A stretch of DNA of 64,000 nucleotides from Atopsyche davidsoni (GCA_022113835.1 JAILWY010000005.1:2684501-2748500), one strand, 5' to 3'; shown: positions 36,901 to 48,562, numbered from the stretch's first letter. The notes: a model not told the origin generated them from the sequence alone. Program-made: numbers and translations.

Positions 36901-37600
36901 AAGTATTTAAATAATCTTTTGCGATTAAATTCTGACATGGTACATCAGAGGTATTCTATAATTTACTTGTATATTCATTTTATATTTTAAAAATGTATGA
37001 TGATACATGGACAGTATATTTTTGGTCCCAGGTGAGCAAATGTTCTGTTTTAGGATTAAATCCGAATGGAAGGCTTAAAATAAAGTGATTTTATATTTAT
37101 ATAATTTTATTAGGTATAAAAAAGCGCAAAAAGCCGTAAAGCCTTATGCGTGACAACAATTCGCATAATATCCTCGGTATCAGTAATTACTCGCATTTCA
37201 GCGTTGCGTCTCGGCCGTAGCGTGTTATTTCGAATTCAGTTAGAAGTTGCTAATTTAAAGCGATAAAGCAATGCTAATGTCCCCATAAATAACATGTCAC
37301 ATTAAAATGATTGCATATTATTTGACAATAAAGCCACCTGTCCGCATCGAGTGCATGTCCGGCGCCGGTAGACACCTTTCGTTTAAATTAAAACTCATGA
37401 ATTTTAAGTAGACTATAATTTAATAATAACCAACGTTGGTTATAAATTCATACCTACGCAATATTTTTGGGGCAAATACCTCGCATGTATATGAAATTTA
37501 ACTTTATTATCTCGATAATTGAGAATCAACGGTCGATCAATCTTACCTTCATATCATGGTGAATTAAAATATCATTTGATTTCTACTAAAAATAAAATGT
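30907..37600. other. non-genic stretch with GC-rich patches
   Basis: A poly-A run lies at 30922-30938. GC-rich patches at 31.00-31.17, 31.84-31.92, 33.40-33.56, 33.80-34.27, 35.79-35.90 and 37.14-37.40 kb carry frames on both strands (up to 113 codons at 33957-34298) but no domain or consistent splice frame. The rest is AT-rich and I see no repeat shared with other parts. Confidence 0.38.
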
Positions 37601-37623
37601 TATATATATATATATATATATAT
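37601..37623. repeat. (TA)n microsatellite
   Basis: About 11.5 perfect TA units. Confidence 0.95.
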
Positions 37624-37738
37624 CTAGTTAAGTAGTCAGATCTAATAGAATCATAGATTCCTCAAGCCGAATATAAATGATAAAGACTTGGCAAAGTGCC
37701 TGATTTTTAAGAGAGCCTACATATGAACCAAATCGTAA

Positions 37739-38438
37739 TCTACTATAATAATAGCCATTGTGTGTGTGTGTGTGTATGTTTCATTTTTTGCTTCTCTATA
37801 GAATATCTTAAAAGATAAAACGCTGATTTTTTGCACGTAAGTTTAGTTAATTTTTCCGCAGCTATGTGCCGAATTTCAAGACGATAAGATAATATTTTTA
37901 TTCATAACTAATTAATTTAATTAAACTATAAAATATGCTCTAGTGAGTTTCAATATGTACGAATTATAAGATTTTATTGTTCAACACGAGAATTTCAAAT
38001 TTAGAACTTTTACAAAAAAACAAATTTTGATGCTTCTTAGAAATTTTCAGTTTATGTCAGCTTGACACAAGTACCAATTTTATTTTTTTATCGAAATTGC
38101 GTTAGAAATTATTAATCACATCATTAATAACTTAAAATTCCTCCTTAAAAAATAACACCGTCGAAGCACAGCAAACGTAATTAAAAAAGAATAGCACAAT
38201 TGAACGTGATAAAGACTGCATCTAATAAATAACAGTGCAGTGAAAGTGATTCGTTGTTTGTGACACGAAATGTGATATTTCCTAGAATGGCTTTGCTTTC
38301 GAAATTAATATCCGGTTATTCAAAATATATGTGTACAAAATGAAATCAAATATTCATCTAATTGTCAGCCAAACATATGTTCAAACACTATTGCATCGTT
38401 CATCGAATACGTCATTTTATGACGGGCTACATTTCTAG
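37739..38438 (+). mobile_element. non-autonomous Helitron-like element, 700-bp copy
   Basis: Begins TCTACTATAATAATAGCC after an A and ends CGTCATTTTATGACGGGCTA then CATTTCTAG before a T. The terminal hairpin CGTCAT-TTT-ATGACG sits 11 bases before the CTAG end, as Helitron 3' ends require. A (TG)n run at 37759-37774 lies near the 5' end. It is the longest of three copies and the only one on the plus strand. It carries no protein, so it depends on a helper element elsewhere. Confidence 0.8.
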
Positions 38439-38599
38439 TATGGAAATAATGTATAAATAAATTTTATTAATAAAATGACTTATTTAATAGACAATATGGT
38501 TTTTATTGGTGTCTCAAGTTTGAAGACAATTATCATGCAAATACGCCATCACACAATATTTGAATTACAAAATTTGTAAATTATAATAAAAATGTTTCT

Positions 38600-38881
38600 G
38601 TGGGTTTACGACCGCTGGATCAAATGACTGAAAGCAGCCATAAATTATCTGGCACGCGAGCCGGCCGCGGCGCCGGAGAGACTTCCTCCGCTTTGAAGTG
38701 TCGCGGCTCCGACACCGGGATTTGCGACGCCGCCAGCTCGCTCCAGTCTGTAACCGCTGACGTGACTCGCGACAACGTGACGACCCCTGCAACTCCCCGG
38801 CCCGTTGCAGAGATCTCCTTTTCCAAGAGCGCATGTAGAGCCACAAAAGTCTCGCAAATTACTTTGTAGGTATCTTTGTGG
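38600..38881. other. GC-rich island, no gene recognised
   Basis: A strong island (GCGAGCCGGCCGCGGCGCCG at its core) that is open in several frames on both strands for 70-93 codons. That pattern is expected from base composition alone. No domain or clear splice pair was found. Confidence 0.4.
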
Positions 38882-39270
38882 GTTCCTGGGATCATTCAGG
38901 GGTCCTTGGAAAATTAAAATCGATTTGGGGGTCCCTGAACAACGTCAGGGGGTCCGCGCAAGGTTTCATATAAAATAAAAAAATTGTGACACATTTTTAT
39001 TAATATGGAAGTTAAAATAAATAACAATGAATACATTATTAGCGATTTTTACGTTCTAAGTAAAATATAAATATAGACAGGTGCATAAAATACAAGTTGC
39101 AACAGGCATCGCGGTGAGTCAGGTAGGCTTATATAGGAACGCAATAGAGTCGATACTTGCACCAACTAGTCTATAATATGAATAAATGTAATTTTTCACC
39201 CAAGGTCCGTGGGCAAGTTTTGACTATGAAAAGGGGGTCCGTGGGCCAAAAGAGTTTGAGAGCCACTCTC
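38882..39270. mobile_element. possible hAT-type transposon relic
   Basis: The stretch repeats GGGGGTCC motifs (GGGGTCCTTGG, GGGGGTCCCTGAAC, GGGGGTCCGCG, GGGGGTCCGTGGGCC) and ends TTTGAGAGCCACTCTCC. The latter resembles a hAT terminal repeat (CAGTGGCTCTCAAA on the minus strand). The left end has no matching repeat, so it is one-ended at best. No transposase is seen. Confidence 0.42.
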
Positions 39271-39469
39271 CTAGATAGATGTTTTAGTACAAAAAGCAAA
39301 CGTGTTTAATGTGAATATTTAAAAAAAATATTATTTAATAAAGTCGATATTATCAAACAAAATACTAGTCAAAAAAATTAAAAATGGAAACATGTTCTTT
39401 TTCTCAAAATATAAAATATATACTGATTTATAAAATTGATTAATTTTATTGATTTATAAAATTTTAATG

Positions 39470-39520
39470 TTTTAACGTTTCGGTCCCGGCGCTGGGAACA
39501 TCTTCAGTTTGAACGCTGCA
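39470..39520 (-). repeat. CTGAAGA...CGAAACG motif (inverted-repeat superfamily)
   Basis: On the minus strand AACTGAAGATGTTCCC, AGCGCC, GGGACCGAAACGTT. This has the same layout as the CTGATGATGACC...GGTCGAAAC string in the arms at 28.3, 30.4 and 46.8-47.0 kb: CTGANGA, a self-complementary stem, then GAAAC. No arm-like partner is present nearby. Confidence 0.45.
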
Positions 39521-39885
39521 CCCAAAAACTGAATATTTACTAAAAGAACGACAGCCAATACGTGCGACAGATCATTCAACTTGTTAATATGTGTATTTTT
39601 TTTATTTTAACTGTGCGCGTGGGAGACATCCAAACGCAGATAATCTGATTAGCGGGCCTGATTGATGATTCAGTGCGGCCATAATCTTGCTGCTGTATAA
39701 AACTTGTCACGTCTCCAGCACTTGTCTGGCCATATACACGTGAACCTGTAGCACAAATATTCAATCAGGAAGAATTTTATTTATATTTTTTAAATACAAT
39801 ATTCTATATAAATATAATAGTTGAATGAATCCCTACTTATAACAAATATGAATATCCAAATGGTATGGAAATAATAAACATGTAT

Positions 39886-40443
39886 AGGATGTCCAAAGAG
39901 AGTATCGGGTATTTGTTAGTTCAGTAAAACAAAAACTACCAGTAATCATGGTTTATTTTTTATTAATAATTATAATGATAGAAAATAGACAATTATATTT
40001 AAAAGATGATATTATCCTAAAAGTGTCAGTAACGCTGTTGGCTTTCTTTTCATCTGGAATGAAGATTGCTGAACGAACCCACTGACACATAGCCCTCGAT
40101 ATTGCTGCCATTTCTGACCTGATGTTTTATTTCAATTCCATTAGGTTCGTCGGATTATTCTCATAAATCCTACTTTTAAGGTATCCCCATACGAAATAGT
40201 CAAGAAGGCTAAGGTCAGGGCTTCTGTGACCCCAGTTGATGTTACCTCTACGTAAAATGACCTTATTAGGGAATAATTCGTTAACAGCTTCAATTGATTT
40301 ATTGGATGTATGGTAACTTGTTGGAACCACGTTTTCGAGTTGAAACCTTGAAACTCCTGCAACTCTGGGCCCAAAATTTTTCGCAGCATATCGCAATAAC
40401 GGTCACTATTCACATTCACCCGATACTCTTTTTGAACACCCTA
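39886..40443 (-). mobile_element. internally deleted Tc1/mariner-superfamily element with both ends
   Basis: Ends match as inverted repeats: AGGATGTCCAAAGAGAGTAT then CGGGTA at 39886, and on the minus strand AGGGTGTTCAAAAAGAGTAT then CGGGTG at 40443. They agree at most of 26 positions. TA dinucleotides adjoin the left end. From the right (5') repeat the element passes at once into the transposase tail, so about the first two thirds of the gene were deleted. The 3' half matches the relic at 6.4-6.9 kb. It may be mobilised only by a full-length relative. Confidence 0.8.
40127..40419 (-). pseudogene. Tc1/mariner-superfamily transposase C-terminal relic
   Basis: Two overlapping minus-strand frames together cover the tail of a DDE_3 transposase: NVNSDRYCDMLRKILGPELQ and WFQQ in one frame, then LRRGNINWGHRSPDLSLLDY and FVWGYLKSRIYENNP in the other. 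The third catalytic acid (SPDL...DY region) is there. The region of the second catalytic acid, just after WFQQ, has suffered a short deletion that also shifts frame. The DNA-binding domain and first catalytic acid are gone. The family match is from memory of the conserved phrases. Confidence 0.75.
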
Positions 40444-40444
40444 A

Positions 40445-42379
40445 TCTTTATCTCTTAGACATTCAATTATTCATATTTAAATGAACAGTCTGTTATTTTA
40501 AATTAAAATAATGTAATTTGCAGTGCCCTTAAATAGATACGAGGTAATTTTTCAAAAGTGTCAAAAATATTACCTGAAAGGTGTAATGACAGTTCATCTA
40601 CGTCATAATATTAAATATACCCAGTTTCAGCCGCTTTGACGCGGCGAATTCGTCTTCCCCCAAAAGCGAACTCGCCCGTATCCGCGTCATTTGTCACACC
40701 CGTCGCTAATTTGGCCAAAAACAAATTATATGACAGGCCACTCCGTCTTGGTGTGTGTATACATTTTATTATTTTATTTTTTTATTATAAATCCTTCAGA
40801 GCACCGGAGACAAATGAGGTGTGGCGCGATAACAGGCTCCTGGAGGAAGCGCTGCTCATCGGATGTGACGACTTTTTTTATATTTTAAATGAGTTACATG
40901 GCGCCGGAAACGCGTCTCTTATTCGGGGAATTGGATTATTTTGAATTTATTATTTAAACGCTTGAGCATTTCATAAGCGCCGCGTCGGTTCTTATAAAAC
41001 ACAAGATTGAGCGAGATAGAATTAAAATATTATTAATCAATGCTTTTCATTCTTAGAAATCACACGATACATCTATGTAAATAAAGTATCATGAACGACA
41101 AACCGTTGAATTTATTCAAACTCAATATTTATAGCAATAATCTATAATAAATAATAAAGTGCCTAAAAAAAATGTTTTCGTAATTTCCTGGCATAGTGAA
41201 AACAAAATTTAGGACTTATGTGAATAATGAAACTAATTAGTATAAAGACAGACATATTTTTAAAAAATTTGCACACTAAGAAAAAAATAATATTTGTGTT
41301 TTTTTTCAGGCAAATAATGCGAATATATAAGAAATAGAAGAAAAAGTTTTTATTCAGTAATAATCAACCTTAAATATTTGCATTTAATTTTTAAAAAATA
41401 AAAGCGTAATTTTTATGTTTGAACTTAATAAATTTTTTAATAAAAATTAACTAGTTATAATTTTCAATACTTATTCAAAGTACATTGTTTTAGAGCGTGT
41501 TTTGCAAGTCGACAAATAAAATATTTTTAAAAAAAACTACATCACGAATTAAAGCACGACACTCATAAGATTTCAATTCCGCTTCAAATTAAATCCAATA
41601 ACACTTGCAACCTGCAACGCTCTCTGAAGTCGCTCGCCAAAGGGAATTTAAACTTCGTTACAGCACTTAATATAAAGCCATACATCACGCCAATTTAGAG
41701 GAAGTCACTTCAAAGGCTGCGGAGTCCCAGCAAGCCAGTGGCGGTCCCTGGGGCGGGGATCTGCGCCGCCACTGCTCGTTTTAAAATAATTCAAAACGTA
41801 CCGCCGCTGATTGTTTTACAACCGCTTGCAACTAAATGCATTATTCCGTGAAATACATCTGTAAATAACGCTTTTACTTGCCTTTAAAGTTTGATTTTAT
41901 GAAACCAATTCACTCGTGAAAAGACTGATTTTTTTTTAGCAGCTACTCAGATGAGATTCATACCCACACACAGTATATTTTTATATGCAAAAAAATGCGT
42001 TTCAACTGAATAGATTTTCAAGCAGCGTGTTCTCGGGTGATAATATAAATAGTAAGCTCGGTGCCGGCTTCCCAGCCAGAAGCCCGGTAGCCATATTTCG
42101 AGATTCCAGTACTCGTCTCAATGCTAGTAATGAGGAGCTATCCATTCAATCGGTGGACCGACTTTGCATTCCGATGTCTCTAAATGAATTCAAAATTGCC
42201 TTATGTCGCTGTGTTTATAAAAGGTTTTATGTGAATATATCACAGCTTCGATCAGACGCCACCAGATACGGACCAACGTATTTTTTTTTTAAAGAAAAAT
42301 ATTAAAAACTTGAGTGTTGAGTCGTTGAGCAGTTTTTACTTGTATACTAATTTTATACTCTTATATAGCATGTACATCA
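40445..42379. other. non-genic stretch
   Basis: GC-rich patches lie at 40.64-40.92, 41.70-41.77 and 42.05-42.16 kb. The string CAGTGGCG...TGG.GCGGGG at 41740 resembles one at 12989, perhaps an old shared repeat. A 106-codon plus-strand frame at 41985-42305 starts 30 bases after a pyrimidine-rich CAG but shows no domain. Confidence 0.35.
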
Positions 42380-42600
42380 TTTTCTTCAGATCGCCAACCT
42401 CAGAGGAGGTTGGCGACCATTCCACTGAGAATATACTTATGGTATGCCAGTGTTCATGGTTTTCTTACGGAAAATAGTGCAGTGAGTCTCCGAGTCTATC
42501 TACACCGCAGTTTTATATTCGAAGGAAAAGTCTGCGTATTGCTACTGCCCAATATCATTTTTAACGATAGATGCGATTTATGTAAAATATTTTTATATTT
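42380..42600 (+). repeat. dispersed repeat family V, copy 5, with terminal hairpin
   Basis: Contains CAGAGGAGGTTGGCGACC, CCACTGAGAATATACTTATG, CACCGCAGTTTTATATTC and TCTGCGTATTGCTACTGCCC in family order. At its start TCGCCAACCTC (42391-42401) and GAGGTTGGCGA (42406-42416) form a perfect 11-bp hairpin with a 4-base loop. The other copies lack this left half. Confidence 0.62.
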
Positions 42601-45600
42601 AACTCTTCAGGAGTCCGCTCCTGGCGGGTTGACATTTGCCCGAGCTGCGCGCACACTGAAGATATGACACCCATTATTGTTAGGGATCCAGCTCTGGCCG
42701 ACCTATGACGCAAGAGGTACAGTCCGACCAATCTTGATCTCCCATGATTAATGATATAGTGCGACCAAATGAGGTATGTTTACAATTTTTGTGACCGCCT
42801 TGAGGAGTAACTAAGCGAGAGGATGTGAACCCGTTCAACCACGGACAAAGAGCTGTAATATTTCAACACAAAAAAAAAATTGTTTGCTGTCTTGAAACAC
42901 TCACACGAGTCTTTTTGCGAGTGTTAAAAACACAAGCATTAATTTTTCTTTGATACCAGATTTGTGAAGAATACTACTTTTTATAATCCAGATAAAGGCC
43001 CCAAACTTTTTCGATGATTATACGTAAATGATCATAAAAATATTTTAATGTCTAAATATATTTAATCAAAAAATTATTATAGTATATGTCGATAAGATTA
43101 CGAATTAGAATTATATTTATATACAAATGCTTACGCGATATATATATCGCATAAATTAAATGAAAAATGTTGTATACTAAAACGTGTAAAACAGTGGCAC
43201 GAAGGCTTTCACTCAAAGGGTTAATTTATTATAAAGGTTCTGTAACAGTTAACGCGGTACACCCACCGCGAGCGGAAGGCCGCTTCTTTACCGACGCGAG
43301 ATTTTTGTCGTGCGATACTCTGCGGTGATGGATCTTCCAGACCCAACACAAAGGCGAGGCCTTAATCCATCGAGATAGAGGCCTCCTCCATAGATGTCGC
43401 CGATTGCACAAATAATGCAGATTTAAAAGTGATTGACGATATTTTTTTGAAAAATTGATTTAAAATCTTATTCGAAATGCTAAACTAATAGCTCGTGGTA
43501 TTTAGGATTGCAACATTATAGAAAATCGTGGGAGTGAACATTGAATATACCAACTTTGAATAATATCGCATTAGATTGATTTATAGATATTTCAGATTAA
43601 AGTAAATTAATTGTTTAAAATCCGGTTTCTTTGAGTCAGCAAATTTGGCGATGATCGTATATTTATATTTGTCAGATTTAATGAAATGATACATTTAAAT
43701 AGGAGCTGCTTACTTGATTTGATGAAACTTGCGTAGGTATTAATGAATAAAATCTTATTTACACACCCTTTTGATCCGATGCTAAATCGAGAGGTAAATG
43801 ATATGGTATATATCATGGTGCACTCTTGATTTGATTAACAATTTAAGCCACTGAGCATTACGTGTAAGCGAATAAGTACCTTTAAAGTTTTATGTTTACG
43901 ACTATTATAATAACTACAGCAATAATAATGAAGAGTTTATAGATTTCTCCATTCTCCATGAATCGGAGGCCACAAGCAGGCCGAGGGAACAGCAAGTATA
44001 AGGTGGAATGTAGGATTAATAAATATAAGAAAACTATAAAAATATCAAATAATATTGTTTGAAATCAATTTAAAAAAATGTTTCACTTGTACTGTGTGTA
44101 ATTGAAAAATACAAAATTATATGGAATATTTATGCAATGGAGTTTTAACCCAACCAAATTAAATCTCGCATCACAAAAGCTTATTTATAAAATAAATTTT
44201 CACCAAACCTCGCGACATTGAATAATTTAAATACTCTGCGACACTCCCTGAGGTCCTATCCGGGATTAGTTAGAAAAAACCAGGGACGATCTTTCAGGAG
44301 ACATTTTATTGTTCGAATCAAAACATCGGCTTGAGAAATCGCCCGTTATAAAATGCCATTGTCAGAGAAATGCGTCGATGGTATACCGCGATAGAGGTGC
44401 CATGGTTGTCTAATAAAGACCATTATGAATCGCTGTGGTCTCTTTCGAAATGTCCCATCGAGATATGGGACGGGCCGCTGAAGAAAAAACGGTAAATATA
44501 ATAAAAAGGCTTATCGAGGCAGACGATTTCTCGGCTTCCTCGTTCGACGACACGTATTGATTGTCGAGTGGGAGTTCATCATTCGTGTCCTAGATGCTTG
44601 TCAAACTTTTCTGTCATACATAAAAATGTAAAAATTCAAAACAAAACTCGTTATTACAATAACCACTAAAATACTAAAAATCACTATTTAATGCTAATCG
44701 ATATATATAAAAAAATACTGAATTTCTATTACAATTTTGTAAAAATACTAACCAGTAGAAAAAAAAATTTAATTATATAAATCGAAATTTGTATTGTAAA
44801 TAACGAGGCAGATGCTAGAAATGTCATAAGTTAAACACTTTTAAACCCACAATTGTCTCTGATAGCTTTATTAGTGTTACAAGCTAAATAGTTTTTCAGA
44901 CTTTCCGAGCTTTGAGTTTCCTTCTTATAAAACTAAATAATTACCGTTTGATTTTTTTTTACGAACTTAAAAAAAAAATTAAAATCTCCATATCAATAAA
45001 AACAGGCATTCGAGGTTTTGAAAACACTGGATCGCATTTTAAAGTAGGATTGCTCATTATGTCGCGACAAGTGTCATTTCAAATAATTTATATTGTATTT
45101 AGCATAATATAAATAATAGTTGGGACAAAATTAACGTGGAAATATTATATTTCTTCATTTTGAGTATCAAGTAAATATTATGATGTCACAATAAAGTATT
45201 GTTAAATGCACAAAACCAAAATATACTTCGGCTCGACTTATGATTTATTTAACGTGGGAATTTTATTGAAATCTTTATGAAATCAATACCTACACACATT
45301 TTCAGCACGGTCGTTCATGCACAAGCTTTTTATCAAATAAGATATTAATTTCAAATTTTCAATAAATTACATATTAGTTTAAGATTCACTGTAAAAACTT
45401 TAAGTATTTTTTTTTTTTTTGTAAATAAAACATCGACAGAAAATCTGTCTTTAAATCTCAGTAACCTACATAATGTATCGTAAACAATATAAGAATCTAC
45501 CTCTCCTTCTAATGCGAGACCAGATGCTCTCCATCTTCATGATCATGGTGGAATTGGTCTCCCAGCCCAGTCTGAAGGCCGTTGTCAAATGTCAAATTAG

Positions 45601-45650
45601 CAGACCATTGTTTCGTTTGGGCAACCTTATACATTATTCATTGGCCAAGC
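42601..45650. other. AT-rich stretch with GC-rich patches, no gene
   Basis: Patches at 42.60-42.72, 43.24-43.40 and 44.33-44.58 kb have open frames but no splice pairs or domains. The rest is AT-rich; no shared repeats noticed. Confidence 0.35.
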
Positions 45651-45654
45651 ACTG

Positions 45655-45735
45655 TACCGGTGGTGTGATTGGATAAAGATACTGCACGACATCCAAACAA
45701 CTAGGTTAAATTCCACCACACAAAAATAAAATCAT
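45655..45735 (+). repeat. possible tRNA-derived SINE head
   Basis: GGTGGTGTGATTGGATA (A-box-like) is followed about 35 bases later by TAGGTTAAATTCC (B-box-like) and then CACCACACAAAAATAAAAT. Spacing fits a pol III promoter. No second copy lies in the window, so the call is tentative. Confidence 0.33.
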
Positions 45736-46767
45736 ATTTAATTGATAGTATTGTTTTGGGGACAGGTACCTGTAAATTATACCACTTATGAATTCTGCTT
45801 AAAAAAAAAAAAAAATTTAATCTACTGAAATATATATAACCATTATTCATAATTACTGTATCTAAAACAGTTTATTGTCTTGACTGTCTCGAAGACACAT
45901 TTTAAGGTAAATTTTTATTATAAATAGTGATTATATGATAAATCATTCCCAATTAAAATAATTAAAATAATCTTATGTGTTGATTATGAACAAATTAACC
46001 AACTTGATGCGTGTAAAGAAAACCAATTTTACAAATTAACACAGATTATTTAATTTACAATTTTACTACATACTCGTAATATTTTGTAGAAACTCGATTA
46101 AGCCTAAGAAGATACCGGCAAAAAGTAAAGAAAAATTCTCGAATACAATCGACTTTATCTGTAATCGTTCGATAACTCGCACTGCTAAATCGATCAACGT
46201 TAAAATAAAACCGCAAAAAATCCCCGCGTAAAACAGAATTACGATACAAGTCGGGATACAAAAGCCGACGTTTCGGGAAGCCGACACGGCCCGGTTATCT
46301 CAACAGGAGTAGGCTTTCGGCTTGTATTGAAATTTATCGCTTATCCAGTGCATTTATAAGGGGCTACTTCGGATATTCGAGAAGCATCCTTCCTTTTGGG
46401 GAGTGCCGCGAACGTCTTATTTGTCTCCGTGACAATACCGCGGACAGGGCAAAGCACGTTATTAAATGTTGTATTGAAATATGTCCTGAATAAAAAAAAC
46501 ATAGGCATTGTTTTCTCCGGTAATATTATTCTGCTTTTCAGTATGTGTAATGCTTTAAATGGATGCTTTTTGTTGTATCGTTGGTAGGCGCTCCCCTTGA
46601 ATAATTGATACTATGAAAAAAAGAAAAAGACTTCTAATATAATGTGTAATATCACAATGCATAAGTACAAATAAAAGCCTTCATTTAATTATTCTTCGAG
46701 TCATGTTGATTTAAGGACTATCGTTTTTATAAATGCCTCGAATCTTAAAAATTAGTAGGTTATATAA

Positions 46768-47031
46768 TCTTGTTGAGGGACAAGGCATTTGATTGGTGAA
46801 GATCAATTATTATAATGATAAAAGTAACTCTGTATTCTGTCTTCACTTTGAGTTTATTATATTTTTTTGCATGACTAGTTTCGACCAAATAGACTAGGTT
46901 ATCATCAGATGCATAACTAAACAGTTTATGTTATGTATCTGATGATGACCTAGTCTATTTGGTCGAAACTAGTCATGCAAAAAAATATAATAAACTCAAA
47001 GTGAAGACAGAATACAAAGTAACTTTTATCA
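46768..47031. mobile_element. near-perfect palindrome of the inverted-repeat family
   Basis: After the family flank CTTGTTGAGGGACAAGGCAT, arm 46817-46917 is mirrored at 46930-47031 with only about five differences over 101 bp. Even the short centre (TAAACAGTTTA) is palindromic. The arms carry AACTCAAAGTGAAGAC, ATGACTAGTTTCGACC and ATCATCAGAT-type strings, the same set as the arms around the R1-like body at 28.3 and 30.4 kb. On the plus strand the right arm reads CTGATGATGACC, loop, GGTCGAAACTAGTC. It has no coding capacity and would fold into a single hairpin of about 100 bp as RNA. Confidence 0.82.
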
Positions 47032-47194
47032 ATATAAATTATATAATATCTTTATATATTTTCTGATGTTTTACATCTTCAAGATAATTCAATTATCAAT
47101 TAACATTATATTTGAGTAAATATTCAAAAAAAAATGTATACACAAATAAAAATATATACCTTTATAGTAAAACCTTATCAACAAAACATGCTAT

Positions 47195-47310
47195 AAAATT
47201 ATTGGACTGAAAGTACATGGTAGAATTCCTAATATTTACTATCGATCTCACTATTTTTTTTAGCGACCAGTTTTGCTTACTTGCTGGATTACCATCTTCA
47301 AACAAATAAA
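47195..47310 (+). repeat. dispersed repeat with GACCAGTTT...TCAAAC core, copy 1
   Basis: GGTAGAATTCCTAATATTT, then GCGACCAGTTTTGCTTACTT and ATTACCATCTTCAAAC. The same order of words occurs at 59438-59550. On the minus strand the core is TTTGAAGATGGTAATCC...CAAAACTGGTC, similar in layout to the other CTGANGATG motifs. Confidence 0.45.
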
Positions 47311-48562
47311 GGTTAAATAAAACAAATATTAATACCAAAAATTCATTTAAAATTCTGGTTTCGGCTTTTCAAAAACGGTCTCAAAAATTACCCAATGATG
47401 CTACAAAATTAAAAATCTATTAAAATTTGAAGCGGCTGCGTTTCAATTCAATCTGTGAATTCTTTTAGAATTTTAATTTAATTGCATCTCTGTATGATAA
47501 CTGCATGAATAGACAAAATAATACAGAGCAAGAAACCTCTTTAGATTTCCCCTTCCATTGCGACACAATGACGCTGTTGTATGACGTCACATATTGATTG
47601 ATCATTATTGGATGCTCGATTCGCTGTCCGACGCAACCAGTTTCATTCAAAGGGCTGTTTACATTCGGGATTGCAATGACAGATGGGGTAGTTTTAACGA
47701 CAGGTTTGTAATGAAAAATTTCCGATATCTCCTCCCCCCTGCGATCTACGATCGGATATGATTAAGCGACAAATAAAGCGTGAAATAAGCTGATGGAGTA
47801 AACGTCACCCCCTTGTTGTGATCCATCTTCTTTCAAGAACCTGATTTACTACCGAATGTACGAAATCAACCCTAGCTTGCTTATAATATCTTAAGTTATA
47901 TTGTACCATCTCGTTATTAGAAAGACATCACGAGAACATCGCATAATCGGGCCTCTGAACTTCGGGTAAAGTGATTAATATTTTTAAAAAATATGCTTCA
48001 TCGATCATTTCAACAACTTTGCTGTTCAAACGTCTTTTAAGTGTCTTTAAAGCATTTGTTCGGCAATTTTTTTTCCATTTTTTACTAACCCGTTTTTTTT
48101 ATTTGTAACTATAAAAAGACATCTCACTCAAATATGAAAATGCAACTTTGGTAACTACTGTGCATTTTTTCTAGCATCTTCAAATATGTTTATATAAATA
48201 AAGCAGCTAAACCTAACAAGAATTTTTATAATGTTTTGAATTGAGTTGACGCTTTTGACCAATTTATTTTATGTTGATTGTTTAAATATTAATAAAACAT
48301 TAAGTTTTTTTTTAGTGTGATAGCCGCTTTTTTATTAAAAATACAAAATTGATGGTTATTTTTTCCCGAGAATTTTTTTTTTCAGTATAAAAACCTAATT
48401 TGATTCCGTGTTTTCTTTGATCAATTTCTTGTACTATTTTTGATATCCCATTTAATTATTTTTTTAAATGTATGTTACTTTTAATCCTTACATAAAGCTT
48501 GTCTATATTTCTAGAAACTTTTCAAGATATTTATACCCTCTTTTATTTAATTCCGTATTCTG
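47311..48562. other. non-genic stretch
   Basis: AT-rich, with a GC-richer patch at 47.54-47.83 kb that includes a CRE-like site (separate entry). No gene or repeat seen. Confidence 0.38.
47582..47589. promoter_or_regulatory. CRE-like site TGACGTCA
   Basis: A perfect palindromic CREB/ATF-type octamer. One octamer match is expected about once per 65 kb in random DNA of even composition and less often in AT-rich DNA; two occur here (also 54674). Function is unproven. Confidence 0.3.
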
